Shown in pieces: positions 25,068-33,281 of a stretch of DNA of 64,000 nt; the first letter of the stretch is position 1, and each line of letters starts with the position of its first letter. The stretch is from Leifsonia soli (GTDB lineage Bacteria > Actinomycetota > Actinomycetes > Actinomycetales > Microbacteriaceae). Both the position numbers and the translations under genes were made by a program. The stretch is taken from NCBI RefSeq assembly GCF_013408745.1, contig NZ_JACCBJ010000001.1, positions 434,001-498,000 on the forward strand, given 5' to 3'. Under the pieces are notes generated by a model, which saw only the letters and a list, made by a program, of their open reading frames with translations, did not search any database and was not told the DNA's origin.

Positions 25068-26402
25068 TCAGGAGGCGCGGAGGAGCGCGGTGTAGACGGC
25101 GATGCCGCGTTGCCAGGTGGCGACGTGGATGCGCTCGTCGCGCGCGTGCAGCGCGCCCCGCTCCTCGGCGCTCAGCTCGAACGGGGTGAACCGGTAGACC
25201 GCGTCGCAGATGCCGGTGAAGTGCCGCCCGTCGCTCGCGCCGAGCATGATGTACGGCGTCACGACGGCCCGCGGATGCACAGCGCCGATGGCGGCGGCGA
25301 GACGGTCCCACTCCGGCCCGTCTGCGGGGGAGACGGGCGACGGCTCGCTCGCATCCACGGCCTCCACCCGCACGGCGTCGTCGCGGATGGCCCTCCGGAT
25401 GTGCTCCAGTGTCTCGGCGACGGAGGATCCGACGGCGATCCGCGTGTTCACGACCGCCTCCGCCGTCTCGGGCAGTGCGTTCGCGGCGAGGCTGCCGCGC
25501 AGCTGCGTCACCGCGGTCGTGGTCCGCACGATCGCACGCGTCTCGTCGCTCAGCCGCCCGAACACGACACGCAGCAGCGGCTGCAGGCGCCGGGCGCGCG
25601 TGAAGACCGCGCGAAGGGGTCCGGTCGCGTGCGCGCCGAGCGTCTCCACCATCCGCAGATTGGTCTCGGTCAGCCGAGCTGGGAACGGGCGGGCGTCGAG
25701 CCGGGTGATGGCACGTGCGAGCCGCACCGTCGCGGTCGTCCTCGGGGGAGTGGATGCGTGCCCGCCGTGCTGCTCGACGGTGAGCCGGACGCTCGTGATG
25801 CCCTTCTCGCTCACACCGACCACCGCGATGGGCGCCGTGACGCCCGGGAAGATGCGCTCGACGACCGCTCCGCCCTCGTCGAGCACGAGCGCAGGGCGGA
25901 TGCCGCGCTCGGCGAGCACCGCGGCGATGGTCCGTGCGCCGGAGCCGACCGTCTCCTCATCGTGGCCGAAGCTGAGGTAGACGTCGTGCTCGGGCCGGAA
26001 GCCCTCCCGCACCAGCGCCTCCACCGCCTCCAGGATCGCGACGAGCGACCCTTTGTCGTCGATCGCGCCTCGCGCCCACAGCAGCTGCTGCTCTCCGGAG
26101 CCCGTCAGCTCGGCGCCGAACGGGGGATGCGTCCAGCCCTCGTCGGTCGCGGGGACGACGTCGTAGTGCGCCATCAGCACCATCGGCGCTCCGTCCTCCC
26201 GCCCGCGCCAGCGGTAAAGCAGGGAATGTCCGTGGCGCTCCTGTTCGAGCGCCGCGTGGAGCGCCGGGTACAGCTCGGGCAGGGCGACGACGAACCGGTC
26301 GAACGCCGGCCAGTCGGTCTCCTCGACGGCGTTGCGCGACATCGTCGGGATGCGCAGCAGGGTGCGGAAGCGCTCCAGTGCCGCGGTGTCGGCCGCCGTC
26401 AC
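25068..26402 (-). CDS. M20 family metallopeptidase (carboxypeptidase PM20D1-like)
   Basis: 444-residue di-zinc peptidase. Metal ligands and catalytic residues are visible: VLMAHYDVVPAT (His, Asp), GAIDDKGSLVAIL (bridging Asp), GHDEETVGSG (catalytic Glu pair), and a late His in DGRHFTGICDAVYRFTPFEL. The last segment and HARDERIHV match the PM20D1/Gly-X carboxypeptidase branch (M20S). No signal peptide, so cytosolic; it probably trims N-acyl amino acids or small peptides. GTG start overlaps the stop of the macrodomain gene by four bases. Confidence 0.92.
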   Translation of the reverse strand: MTAADTAALERFRTLLRIPTMSRNAVEETDWPAFDRFVVALPELYPALHAALEQERHGHSLLYRWRGREDGAPMVLMAHYDVVPATDEGWTHPPFGAELTGSGEQQLLWARGAIDDKGSLVAILEAVEALVREGFRPEHDVYLSFGHDEETVGSGARTIAAVLAERGIRPALVLDEGGAVVERIFPGVTAPIAVVGVSEKGITSVRLTVEQHGGHASTPPRTTATVRLARAITRLDARPFPARLTETNLRMVETLGAHATGPLRAVFTRARRLQPLLRVVFGRLSDETRAIVRTTTAVTQLRGSLAANALPETAEAVVNTRIAVGSSVAETLEHIRRAIRDDAVRVEAVDASEPSPVSPADGPEWDRLAAAIGAVHPRAVVTPYIMLGASDGRHFTGICDAVYRFTPFELSAEERGALHARDERIHVATWQRGIAVYTALLRAS

Positions 26403-26935
26403 TCGCCGGCCGCTTCCCGGAAGGCGTCGAACGCCTCGTCCGAGAACAGCACGAATCGGACGTGCTCGACCGATCCGACGCCGGAGGACAGCACGGCGCG
26501 GACGGTGCTGACGGCGATGCGCGCCGCGTCGTCCATCGGCCAGCCGTAGACGCCGGCCGAGATCGCGGGGAAGGCGAGGGTGCGGGCTCCGAGTTCGCGG
26601 GCGACGCGGAGGGAGGAGCGGTACGCGTTCTGGAGCAGCGGCGTGCGGTCTTCGCTGCCCGACCAGACGGGTCCGACCGCGTGGATGACCCACCTCGCCG
26701 CGAGGTCGCCCGCGGTCGTCGCGACGGCCTGGCCGGTGGGCAGTCCGTCGGGGAGGGTCGTGGCGCGGAGTTCGCGCGTCGCCTCCAGGATGGCGGGGCC
26801 GCCGCGGCGGTGGATGGCGCCGTCGACGCCTCCGCCGCCGAGCAGCGAGCTGTTGGCGGCGTTGACGATCGCATCGACGGTCTCGTCGGTGATGTCGCCG
26901 CGCACGATGCGGATGAGCTCTTCGCGGTCCGTCAC
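26399..26935 (-). CDS. Macrodomain protein (O-acetyl-ADP-ribose deacetylase type)
   Basis: 178-residue stand-alone macrodomain. Motifs: GDITDETVDAIVNAANSSLLGGGGVDGAIHRRGG (ADP-ribose loop 1, catalytic Asn and Asp positions), TAGDLAARWVIHAVGPVW, and AFPAISAGVYGWP (loop 2 around the distal ribose). Such proteins hydrolyse O-acetyl-ADP-ribose or remove mono-ADP-ribose from proteins. It lies 9 bases downstream of the CsoR-type gene and overlaps the M20 gene, so all three may be co-transcribed; the functional link is unclear. GTG start. Confidence 0.93.
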   Translation of the reverse strand: MTDREELIRIVRGDITDETVDAIVNAANSSLLGGGGVDGAIHRRGGPAILEATRELRATTLPDGLPTGQAVATTAGDLAARWVIHAVGPVWSGSEDRTPLLQNAYRSSLRVARELGARTLAFPAISAGVYGWPMDDAARIAVSTVRAVLSSGVGSVEHVRFVLFSDEAFDAFREAAGE

Positions 26936-26944
26936 GGCTGCGTC

Positions 26945-27223
26945 TCAGCCGCGGTTGTTGGAGAGCTCGTAGACCTTGAGGAGTTCGACGATCGCGTCGT
27001 CGCGGGCGCTTCCGCCCTCCTCGAACATCTCCGAGACGTGGGTGCGGAGGTGGTTCTCGACCAGGAGCTTGTTGAGCGACCCGAGCGACTTCTGGATGGC
27101 GAGGGACTGCGTGATGATGTCGATGCAGTAGTCCTCGTTCTCGATCATCTTCTCGAGGCCCCGGAGCTGGCCTTCGAGGATGCGCGTGCGGTGCAGCGCC
27201 CGCTTCTTGATGTCTGCGATCAC
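26945..27223 (-). CDS. CsoR/RcnR family metal- or thiol-sensing regulator (C-H-H type)
   Basis: 92-residue four-helix repressor. The family helix RTRILEGQLRGLEKMIENEDYCIDIITQ is clear. Sensor residues are Cys33, His58 and His62 (spacing 25 and 4). In copper-sensing CsoR the third is Cys; here it is His, as in RcnR, but the N-terminal His of RcnR is missing (Ala3). So neither a canonical copper CsoR nor a full Ni/Co RcnR; FrmR-like aldehyde sensing is another option. GTG start at 27223 fits the family's normal length. Two G-tract operators lie in the region upstream. Confidence 0.88.
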   Translation of the reverse strand: MIADIKKRALHRTRILEGQLRGLEKMIENEDYCIDIITQSLAIQKSLGSLNKLLVENHLRTHVSEMFEEGGSARDDAIVELLKVYELSNNRG

Positions 27224-27250
27224 CCCCTCAGGATAGTGCCGCAGGGGGCA

Positions 27251-27342
27251 TACCCGGCGGGGGTACGAGGGGGTGTTCGCGCAGGGCATTCCGCCCTCGC
27301 CTGCGCCCGGCGGACCGGCAGGTATCCCCCTAATGGGGGGGT
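27251..27342. promoter_or_regulatory. Two G-tract inverted repeats, candidate CsoR-type operators
   Basis: TACCCGGCGGGGGTA at 27251-27265 and TATCCCCCTAATGGGGGGGT at 27323-27342 are inverted repeats of C-tract and G-tract flanked by TA, the pattern bound by CsoR/RcnR regulators. They lie between the divergent regulator gene and the RbsD-like gene and could repress both. A third, weaker TACC-GGGT match is at 27353-27364. Confidence 0.7.
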
Positions 27343-27417
27343 GGGGGTGGACATACCGACGGGTCTATCCTCCACGTAGGGGTTGAGAAATATTCGTTTA
27401 ACAGGAAAGGCCCGACT

Positions 27418-27846
27418 TTGCTGAAGAACCTCAGCCCGCTGCTGTCCGGTGCGCTCTTGAGTGCGCTCGACGCGATGCACGATGGCGCGACGCTTACCCT
27501 CGTCGGCAGCGGCTACCCGGAAGACCAGATGACCACACCCGTCGTCCACCTCGGTGACGACGTCACGACGGAGGCCGCCGCCGAGGCGATCCTCTCCGTG
27601 TTCCCGCTCGACCAGGAGAGTGCCTCGCCGATCGTGTTCCTCGATCTCGCCGACGAACCCTACGACGTGCCCGACGTCGCGTTCGCGGTGAACGGGATCG
27701 CGTCCGATGCAGAACTCCGTCGAGTCCCGATGACCCGCCTCGAACTCGAACCGTTCCTCGAGCTCGCCCGAAACTCCAGCGTCATGGTCCGCGTCGGATC
27801 CGACGCCCCGCCCTGCGCATTCCTGTTCCGCCGCGGAGTGCTGTAG
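27418..27846 (+). CDS. RbsD/FucU-like protein
   Basis: 142 residues. The start MLKNLSPLLSGALLSALDAM matches the first helices of FucU (L-fucose mutarotase) and RbsD (ribose pyranase), and the length fits. His21 could be the family catalytic His, but the following Asp of the CDAGLP/ADANFP block is replaced by Gly (VGSGYP), and the usual Tyr/Lys near the C-terminus are not obvious. So mutarotase activity is doubtful. It has a TTG start with AGGAAAGG eight bases upstream. Its promoter carries two CsoR-type operators, an unusual pairing for a sugar mutarotase. Confidence 0.7.
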   Translation: MLKNLSPLLSGALLSALDAMHDGATLTLVGSGYPEDQMTTPVVHLGDDVTTEAAAEAILSVFPLDQESASPIVFLDLADEPYDVPDVAFAVNGIASDAELRRVPMTRLELEPFLELARNSSVMVRVGSDAPPCAFLFRRGVL

Positions 27847-27876
27847 CCAACAGCATCCCGCACAGCACACAGCGTC

Positions 27877-27917
27877 GCCCGCCCGGCCGGAGAGAACGTC
27901 TCCGCACCCGGGCGGGC
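27877..27917. terminator. Two-tier hairpin after the RbsD-like gene
   Basis: Outer 10-bp stem (27877-27886 with 27908-27917) encloses an inner stem GGAGA/TCTCC around a small loop. It starts 30 bases after the stop at 27846. There is no T tract, typical of actinobacterial hairpin terminators. Confidence 0.6.
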
Positions 27918-27958
27918 GCACCACGTCCGGCGCGCCGACTGCGTAGAGTGGACTCCCG

Positions 27959-28306
27959 ATGCCCGCACCACACACTCCGCAGCAGCCCGCATACAACCGC
28001 GCCGCGCTGGTCCCCGGCCTGCTCGGGGCGATCGTGCTCCTCGCGGGTCTGGCCCTCATCGGCGGGGACTGGTACCTCTACGTGCGGTACGCCGTCAGCA
28101 TCCTCGCGCTCATCCTGTGCGTGTTCGCCGGACAGGCGCGGATGTGGTGGTGGTTCGCGGGGCTCGTCCCGCTCGCCGTGGTCTGGAATCCGGTCTGGCC
28201 GCTGCCGCTCGGCGGTGTCGCGCTCCAGGGGCTCTCGATCGCGGGAGCCGTGGTTTTCGTCGCAGCAGCGGTCACGATCAAGATCCCCGCAGACACGCGT
28301 CGCTGA
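27959..28306 (+). CDS. Small membrane protein, function unknown
   Basis: 115 residues with four hydrophobic segments (about 15-38, 42-58, 62-79, 86-106) and a proline-rich segment WNPVWPLPL between the last two. Resembles small four-helix membrane proteins of unknown function (DUF6804-like, low certainty). TAGAGT at 27944-27949 is nine bases before the ATG and may be its -10 box. Confidence 0.7.
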   Translation: MPAPHTPQQPAYNRAALVPGLLGAIVLLAGLALIGGDWYLYVRYAVSILALILCVFAGQARMWWWFAGLVPLAVVWNPVWPLPLGGVALQGLSIAGAVVFVAAAVTIKIPADTRR

Positions 28307-28476
28307 ACGGCCGCGCATCCGGTAAAATGGGTTCTGCGCGGCCATCCTGCGTCGCGCTCCCGGCGTCACTCGCGGCGAATACGGTCCACTCGGCACCCGA
28401 CCTCCCCGCCCCGCCGGCCTCACGCCAACACGGCGTCGCACCCTCCGGCAGCGCGCGACGCCTCTCCTGGAGGACC

Positions 28477-30636
28477 ATGTCTCGTTCCGGTCAGCGCACC
28501 AGCCCGACCAGGCCGCAGCAGCGGAAGAACCGGCACGCCAACAACGACGGACTCATCCCCGTCCTCGCCCGCAAGGTGCGCGAGGTCGAGGCGAAGGCCG
28601 CCGACGGCAAGAAGCTCGGGCCGACGAACCGCACCAAGTTCCAGGTGATCGCGTTCCTGATGCGCGAGGAGCGCGCCAGGGCGAAATCCGACCCGGAGCT
28701 CAGCGACGCCGCTCGCGCCGAACAGCTGAAGCGCCTCGACGGCATCGCGACCATCCTGGCCAAGACGGCGGCGCGCGACACGTCGCTGATCTCGCTGCTC
28801 GAGAGCGAGTCGCCGTCGACCGCCACCGCGCAGAAGATGCGCCGCGACTGGCTGCTCGAGTCGGGCACGGAGCTCTCGCCCGACGACCTGATCATCACGA
28901 TCGAGCGGCCCGTGACCAAGCAGGACAGCGTCATCCCGCCGGAGCTGGCGGATAAGCAGGTCGTTCCGCCCTCGGTCAAGGCGCGCCAGCTGTCCAACCC
29001 CTTCCTCGCGCCCGACTTCTCCCGGCTCAGCCCGGCCGCGCCGACCCCGCGCCGCCGCCTCGACTCGTGGGAGCTGCTCGGCCCGCTGTTCAAGTCGTTC
29101 GAGTACGGCGCGGGCGGTCAGGCGGCCAGCATGGACCTGCCGCCCGCTCCGCCGATCGACCGCTACTCGCCGCAGGGCCTGGAGCTGATGCACCACCAGT
29201 CGCGCTTCATCGAGAGCGTGCGCCTGGGGCACCGCAGCTTCCTGCTCGCCGACGAGCCGGGTCTCGGGAAGACGGCGCAGTCCGTCCTTGCCGCATCCGT
29301 CGCCGGGGCGTACCCGCTGCTGGCTGTCGTGCCCAACGTCGTCAAGATGAACTGGGCGCGCGAGGTGGAGCGCTGGACGCCGCATCGCCGTGCCACGGTC
29401 ATCCACGGCGACGGTGAGGGCCTCGACGCGTTCGCCGACATCGTCATCGTCAACTACGAGGTGCTCGACCGCCACCTCTCGTGGCTGAGCACCCTCGGCT
29501 TCAAGGGCATGGTCGTCGACGAGGCGCACTTCATCAAGAACCTGCACTCGCAGCGTTCGCGCCTGGTGCTGGGGCTGGCGGACGCCATCCGCTCGACGAC
29601 CCCGGATCCGCTGATGATCGCGCTGACCGGAACGCCGCTGATCAACGACATCGACGACTTCAAGGCCATCTGGCAGTTCCTCGGCTGGATCGACGGCAAC
29701 AAGCCGACCGCGACGCTGATGGAGCACCTGGAGGAGACCGGGCTGACCCCGGCCGACTTCGGCTTCTACGCCGCGGCCCGCGAGGCCGTGATCGACATGG
29801 GGATCGTGCGTCGGCGCAAGCTGGACGTGGCCTCCGATCTGCCGAGCCGTCGTGTCGTCGACCTGCCCGTCGAACTCGACGACGAACTGGGCCGCTCCAT
29901 CCGCCAGGCGGAGAAGGAGCTCGCCGCCCGGCTCGTCACGCGCTACCAGCGCGCGGCGGCCGCCGGCCGTCCCGCCGGTTTCGAGGGCGACGACGACGCG
30001 CACAGGAAGCACCTCATCCGGCTCGTCGCGCAGTCCGAGCTGGAGGAGTCGAAGTCGGCGAAGTCCGGCGAGAACGTCTTCACCATGGTCCGGCGGATCG
30101 GTCAGGCGAAGGCCGGCCTGGCGTCGGACTACACGGCCCAGCTGGCCCGCTCGGTCGGCAAGGTGGTCTTCTTCGCCAAGCACATCGACGTGATGGACGC
30201 GGCGGAGGAGGCGTTCGCCGCCCGCGACCTGAAGACGATCTCGATCCGCGGCGACCAGTCCGCGCTGTCCCGGCAGAAGGAGATCGACGCGTTCAACAAC
30301 GACCCGGAGGTCGCGGTCGCCGTCTGCTCGCTCACGGCGGCGGGCGTCGGCCTCAACCTGCAGGCGGCGTCGAACGTCGTGCTCGCCGAGCTGTCGTGGA
30401 CGGCCGCCGAGCAGACCCAGGCGATCGACCGCGTGCACCGCATCGGTCAGGAGGAGCCGGTCACGGCGTGGCGGATCATCGCAGCGCAGACGATTGACTC
30501 GAAGATCGCCGAGCTCATCGACGCGAAGCAGGGGCTCGCCGCGCGGGCCCTCGACGGCAGCGATGTCGAGGTCGGCTCGGCCGACTCCGTGCAGCTCGAC
30601 GCCCTCATCCACCTGCTCGAGGACGCCCTCGCCTGA
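28477..30636 (+). CDS. SNF2-family DNA-dependent ATPase/helicase
   Basis: 719 residues. A basic N-terminus (PQQRKNRHANN) and an about 220-residue N-terminal region precede an SNF2 motor: motif Ia region LMHHQSRFIES, Walker A DEPGLGKT (259-266), motif II VVDEAH, motif III ALTGTPLINDID, then the second lobe with VVFFAKHIDVMDAAEEAF, SLTAAGVGLNLQAASNVV and motif VI QAIDRVHRIGQEEPV. The layout is close to SMARCAL1/HARP-like annealing helicases; bacterial members are thought to act in DNA repair or replication-fork handling. GGAGG five bases before the ATG. A TAAAAT at 28322 may be the promoter, giving a long leader. Confidence 0.92.
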   Translation: MSRSGQRTSPTRPQQRKNRHANNDGLIPVLARKVREVEAKAADGKKLGPTNRTKFQVIAFLMREERARAKSDPELSDAARAEQLKRLDGIATILAKTAARDTSLISLLESESPSTATAQKMRRDWLLESGTELSPDDLIITIERPVTKQDSVIPPELADKQVVPPSVKARQLSNPFLAPDFSRLSPAAPTPRRRLDSWELLGPLFKSFEYGAGGQAASMDLPPAPPIDRYSPQGLELMHHQSRFIESVRLGHRSFLLADEPGLGKTAQSVLAASVAGAYPLLAVVPNVVKMNWAREVERWTPHRRATVIHGDGEGLDAFADIVIVNYEVLDRHLSWLSTLGFKGMVVDEAHFIKNLHSQRSRLVLGLADAIRSTTPDPLMIALTGTPLINDIDDFKAIWQFLGWIDGNKPTATLMEHLEETGLTPADFGFYAAAREAVIDMGIVRRRKLDVASDLPSRRVVDLPVELDDELGRSIRQAEKELAARLVTRYQRAAAAGRPAGFEGDDDAHRKHLIRLVAQSELEESKSAKSGENVFTMVRRIGQAKAGLASDYTAQLARSVGKVVFFAKHIDVMDAAEEAFAARDLKTISIRGDQSALSRQKEIDAFNNDPEVAVAVCSLTAAGVGLNLQAASNVVLAELSWTAAEQTQAIDRVHRIGQEEPVTAWRIIAAQTIDSKIAELIDAKQGLAARALDGSDVEVGSADSVQLDALIHLLEDALA

Positions 30637-30656
30637 CCCGAGTCCCTCCCCTCACA

Positions 30657-30721
30657 CCGACAGCTCCTGAGTTTTTCGCGTTCCGGACGCCGAATCCGCG
30701 GAAAAACTCAGGAGCTGTCGG
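30657..30721. repeat. 65-bp palindrome between convergent genes
   Basis: Arms of 21 perfectly paired bases starting CCGACAGCTCCTGAG, extended by GCG/CGC pairs after a one-base bulge, around an about 16-base loop. It is almost the same size as the 66-bp elements but unrelated in sequence. It lies between the SNF2 gene stop and the stop of the acidic protein on the other strand. The TTTTTC run in each arm gives a T-rich strand in both directions. Confidence 0.85.
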
Positions 30722-30922
30722 CTAGGCGATCTCGGCGTCGTCGGGGTCGATGGGAACCGGACGGTCGTCGTCGGGGAGCAGCTCGTCGTCCTCGTCGTCG
30801 ACGACCGGCACATCCTCCGGGTCGTGGATGACGGGCTCCGGCTCGTAGTCGGTCTCCTGCGCCTCGCGGAAGTCGTCGAGGTCCTCGTCGTCTCGGTACT
30901 CACGTCCTCTGGGGTCGCTCAT
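30722..30922 (-). CDS. Small acidic protein, function unknown
   Basis: 66 residues, about 40% Asp and Glu (for example DDEDLDDFREAQETD and VVDDEDDELLPDDD). No domain or membrane segment; likely disordered. It is supported as a real gene by TACCGT exactly six bases before its ATG and by its stop lying next to a palindrome, as for other genes here. Function cannot be guessed from sequence. Confidence 0.65.
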   Translation of the reverse strand: MSDPRGREYRDDEDLDDFREAQETDYEPEPVIHDPEDVPVVDDEDDELLPDDDRPVPIDPDDAEIA

Positions 30923-30965
30923 GCCCCAACGGTACCGCCGGGCGCCGCGGGCGTGAAGGGCGGTC

Positions 30966-31358
30966 TCAGTCGAGCTCGAAGACGAAGAACGCCCCGCGGT
31001 CGTCGTGCTCGATCCGCGCCCGTCCGCGGAACCCCGAGAAGTCGTCCGTCCCGGTGCCCGGCACGATGTTCCCGAACGCGGAGCTGTCGTCGGGATGCTG
31101 CAGCGCGCCGTGGTGCACGGTGAACGACCCGGACCTCCCGTCGTCGAGCCGGCCGGTGATCCGCTCGGCGGCGAGGTAGCCGCGGCCTCCCTCCTCGGTG
31201 CCGGACGAGACGAAGTGCGCGAGCGACTCGCCGACCAGTCCCTCGGTGTAGGTCTTCCGCATGACGACGGCGCCCACCCAGTCGCCGTCGATGCCCGCCA
31301 GGTCGGCCGGCTCCCATCCGGTCACGTCGAAGCGGGCGGTGATCGTCTCTGAGGTCAT
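30966..31358 (-). CDS. DUF3224 family protein
   Basis: 130-residue beta-rich protein of the DUF3224 family: TARFDVTGWEP at the start, YTEGLVGESLAHFVSSGTEEGGRGYLAAERITGRLDDG in the middle, HHGALQHP and GTGTDDFSGFRGRARI near the end. The fold is a small barrel (allene-oxide-cyclase-like by family knowledge), with no known enzymatic role. TACGGT six bases before the ATG fits a leaderless transcript. It is divergent from the CYTH gene. Confidence 0.88.
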   Translation of the reverse strand: MTSETITARFDVTGWEPADLAGIDGDWVGAVVMRKTYTEGLVGESLAHFVSSGTEEGGRGYLAAERITGRLDDGRSGSFTVHHGALQHPDDSSAFGNIVPGTGTDDFSGFRGRARIEHDDRGAFFVFELD

Positions 31359-31434
31359 GCGTCCACCGTAGGCGACGCAGCGGGCTGTCCTCTTGTAATT
31401 TCGCGACAGACGAATTGTGGGCTAGACAGGGGAT

Positions 31435-32049
31435 ATGCCCCACCACTCCCAGACAGAGATCGAGCGGAAGTACGACGTCGACGCCGAGGCGCGGCATCCT
31501 CTGCTCGTGGGCGTCGGCGCGGTCGCGGTCCAGGGGGAGCCCGAGCGGCACGAGCTGGTGGCCACCTACTTCGACACGGCCGACCTCGCCCTCGCTCAGC
31601 ACCGGACCGCCGTGCGCGTCCGCCGCGGCGGTCACGACGCCGGCTGGCACGTCAAGCTGCCGGCCGACGAGGGCCGGACCGAGCTGCACTGGGAGCTGAC
31701 GGACGGCGACGAGCCTCCGGCCGAGCTGCGCGCGTACCTCCGCGAGGTCATCGGCGACGAGCCGCTCATCCCGATCGCCCTGGTCACCAATCATCGCGAC
31801 AGCGTCCTGCTGCAGGATGCTGCGGGCTTCGAGGTGGCGGAGCTCACCGACGACCACGTGCACAGCGAGAACCTCCGCACCGGCGGGGCGCAGGAGTGGC
31901 GCGAGTGGGAGGTGGAGCTGCTGAGCGGCGCCCCCGACACCCGGCAGCGCCGCACCGCCCTCCTCGACGAGATCGAGGAGCGCCTGCTCGCCGCGGGCGC
32001 GCGCCCATCGGCGAGTTCGTCGAAGCTGCAGCGCGCGCTCGGACTCTGA
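31435..32049 (+). CDS. CYTH domain protein
   Basis: 204 residues. The diagnostic ExExK motif is present as TEIERKYDV (residues 6-14), followed by alternating basic and acidic strand residues of the triphosphate tunnel (YFDTADLAL, TAVRVRRGG, WHVKLP, EWREWEVELL). CYTH enzymes hydrolyse or form triphosphates such as thiamine triphosphate, inorganic triphosphate or ATP to cAMP. There is no C-terminal CHAD domain, unlike many actinobacterial homologues. A GGGG run precedes the ATG. Confidence 0.88.
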   Translation: MPHHSQTEIERKYDVDAEARHPLLVGVGAVAVQGEPERHELVATYFDTADLALAQHRTAVRVRRGGHDAGWHVKLPADEGRTELHWELTDGDEPPAELRAYLREVIGDEPLIPIALVTNHRDSVLLQDAAGFEVAELTDDHVHSENLRTGGAQEWREWEVELLSGAPDTRQRRTALLDEIEERLLAAGARPSASSSKLQRALGL

Positions 32050-32108
32050 GACGCGACGGTCTACCCCGGGCCGTTTACCACCCGCCGCCGCCGGCGTCCA
32101 GTGCGATT

Positions 32109-32137
32109 TTGTGCAGCCCGCCGGGTCCGGGCATGAT
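32109..32137 (+). promoter_or_regulatory. Possible pfkA promoter
   Basis: TTGTGC (32109-32114) and CATGAT (32132-32137) are 17 bases apart, an acceptable -35/-10 pair. A leader of about 23 bases with GGAG before the ATG at 32167 would result. Confidence 0.35.
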
Positions 32138-32166
32138 TCAGGGGACGCCTTGAGAAACGGAGCAGC

Positions 32167-33195
32167 ATGAAGATCGGCATCCTCACCAGCGGCGGCGACT
32201 GCCCGGGCCTGAACGCGGTCATCCGCGGCGCGGTCCTGAAGGGCGACCGCGTGTACCGCTCCGAGTTCGCCGGCTTCCGCTACGGCTGGCGCGGTGTGGT
32301 CGACGGCGACATCATGCCGCTCGACCGGCACAGCGTCCGCGGCCTGTCCCGCCAGGGCGGCACCATCCTCGGCTCCAGCCGCACCAACCCGTTCGAGGGC
32401 GACAAGGGCGGCCCGGAGAACATCCAGCGGATGATGGACGAGAACGGCATCGACGCGATCATCGCCATCGGCGGGGAGGGCACCCTGACCGCGGCTCGCC
32501 GTCTCACCGACGCGGGTCTCAAGATCGTCGGCGTCCCGAAGACGATCGACAACGACCTCGCCGCCACCGACTACTCCTTCGGCTTCGACACGGCCGTCGA
32601 GATCGCCACCGAGGCGATCGACCGCCTGCGTACGACGGCCGAGTCGCACCAGCGCTGCATGGTCGTCGAGGTCATGGGCCGTCACGTCGGCTGGATCGCG
32701 CTCCACTCGGGCATGGCGGGCGGCGCCCACGCCATCCTCATCCCCGAGCAGCCGCAGTCCATCGAGCAGATCTGCGAGTGGGTCGAGTCCGTCCGCGACC
32801 GCGGCCGCGCGCCCGTCATCGTCGTCTCCGAGGGTTTCCACCTCGACACGATGGAGGAGGCGCACTCGCACAAGGGACTGGACGCGTTCAACCGGCCGCG
32901 CCTCGGCGGCATCGGCGAGATGCTCGCACCGCTGATCGAGGAGCGCACCGGCATCGAGTCGCGCGCCACGGTGCTCGGCCACATGCAGCGCGGCGGCGTC
33001 CCGAGCGCCTACGACCGCGTGCTCGCCACGCGCCTCGGCATGGCGGCGGTGGATGCGGTGTACGAGGGCCGCTGGGGCTCGATGGTGTCGCTTCGCGGCA
33101 CCGATGTCGTCAACGTCTCGATCGCCGACGCGACCGGTGGTCTGAAGACCGTTCCGGCGGCCCGCTACGAAGAGGCCGCCATCCTCTTCGGCTGA
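32167..33195 (+). CDS. pfkA: 6-phosphofructokinase (ATP-dependent, G/K type)
   Basis: 342-residue phosphofructokinase, the committed step of glycolysis. TSGGDCPGLNAVIRG binds the phosphoryl donor, IAIGGEGT carries Gly105, and GVPKTIDNDL carries Lys125. In the family, Gly at the first site goes with ATP use and Lys at the second is typical of pyrophosphate enzymes; this mixed Gly/Lys pattern is known from actinobacterial ATP-dependent enzymes. EVMGRHVGWIA and HMQRGGVPSAYDRVLATRLG complete the active site. Allosteric control by PEP is not predictable. Confidence 0.95.
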   Translation: MKIGILTSGGDCPGLNAVIRGAVLKGDRVYRSEFAGFRYGWRGVVDGDIMPLDRHSVRGLSRQGGTILGSSRTNPFEGDKGGPENIQRMMDENGIDAIIAIGGEGTLTAARRLTDAGLKIVGVPKTIDNDLAATDYSFGFDTAVEIATEAIDRLRTTAESHQRCMVVEVMGRHVGWIALHSGMAGGAHAILIPEQPQSIEQICEWVESVRDRGRAPVIVVSEGFHLDTMEEAHSHKGLDAFNRPRLGGIGEMLAPLIEERTGIESRATVLGHMQRGGVPSAYDRVLATRLGMAAVDAVYEGRWGSMVSLRGTDVVNVSIADATGGLKTVPAARYEEAAILFG

Positions 33196-33281
33196 GTGCT
33201 CGCTGCACCCGCGCCCCGCTCTCTGCTGTTCCGGGGGAGTCGGGGCTAGGCTCCGTGCTACCAGAGGGAAGGAGCCCGACC

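Noticed and set aside
27301..27417. G-rich stretch considered as a riboswitch or G-quadruplex
   Set aside because: The G and C tracts form TA-flanked inverted repeats that fit CsoR-type operators next to a CsoR-type gene; no aptamer-like fold recognised.
28307..28476. 170-base leader before the SNF2 gene examined for a tRNA or small RNA
   Set aside because: No cloverleaf or conserved RNA motif seen; only a TAAAAT box at 28322 and a ribosome site.
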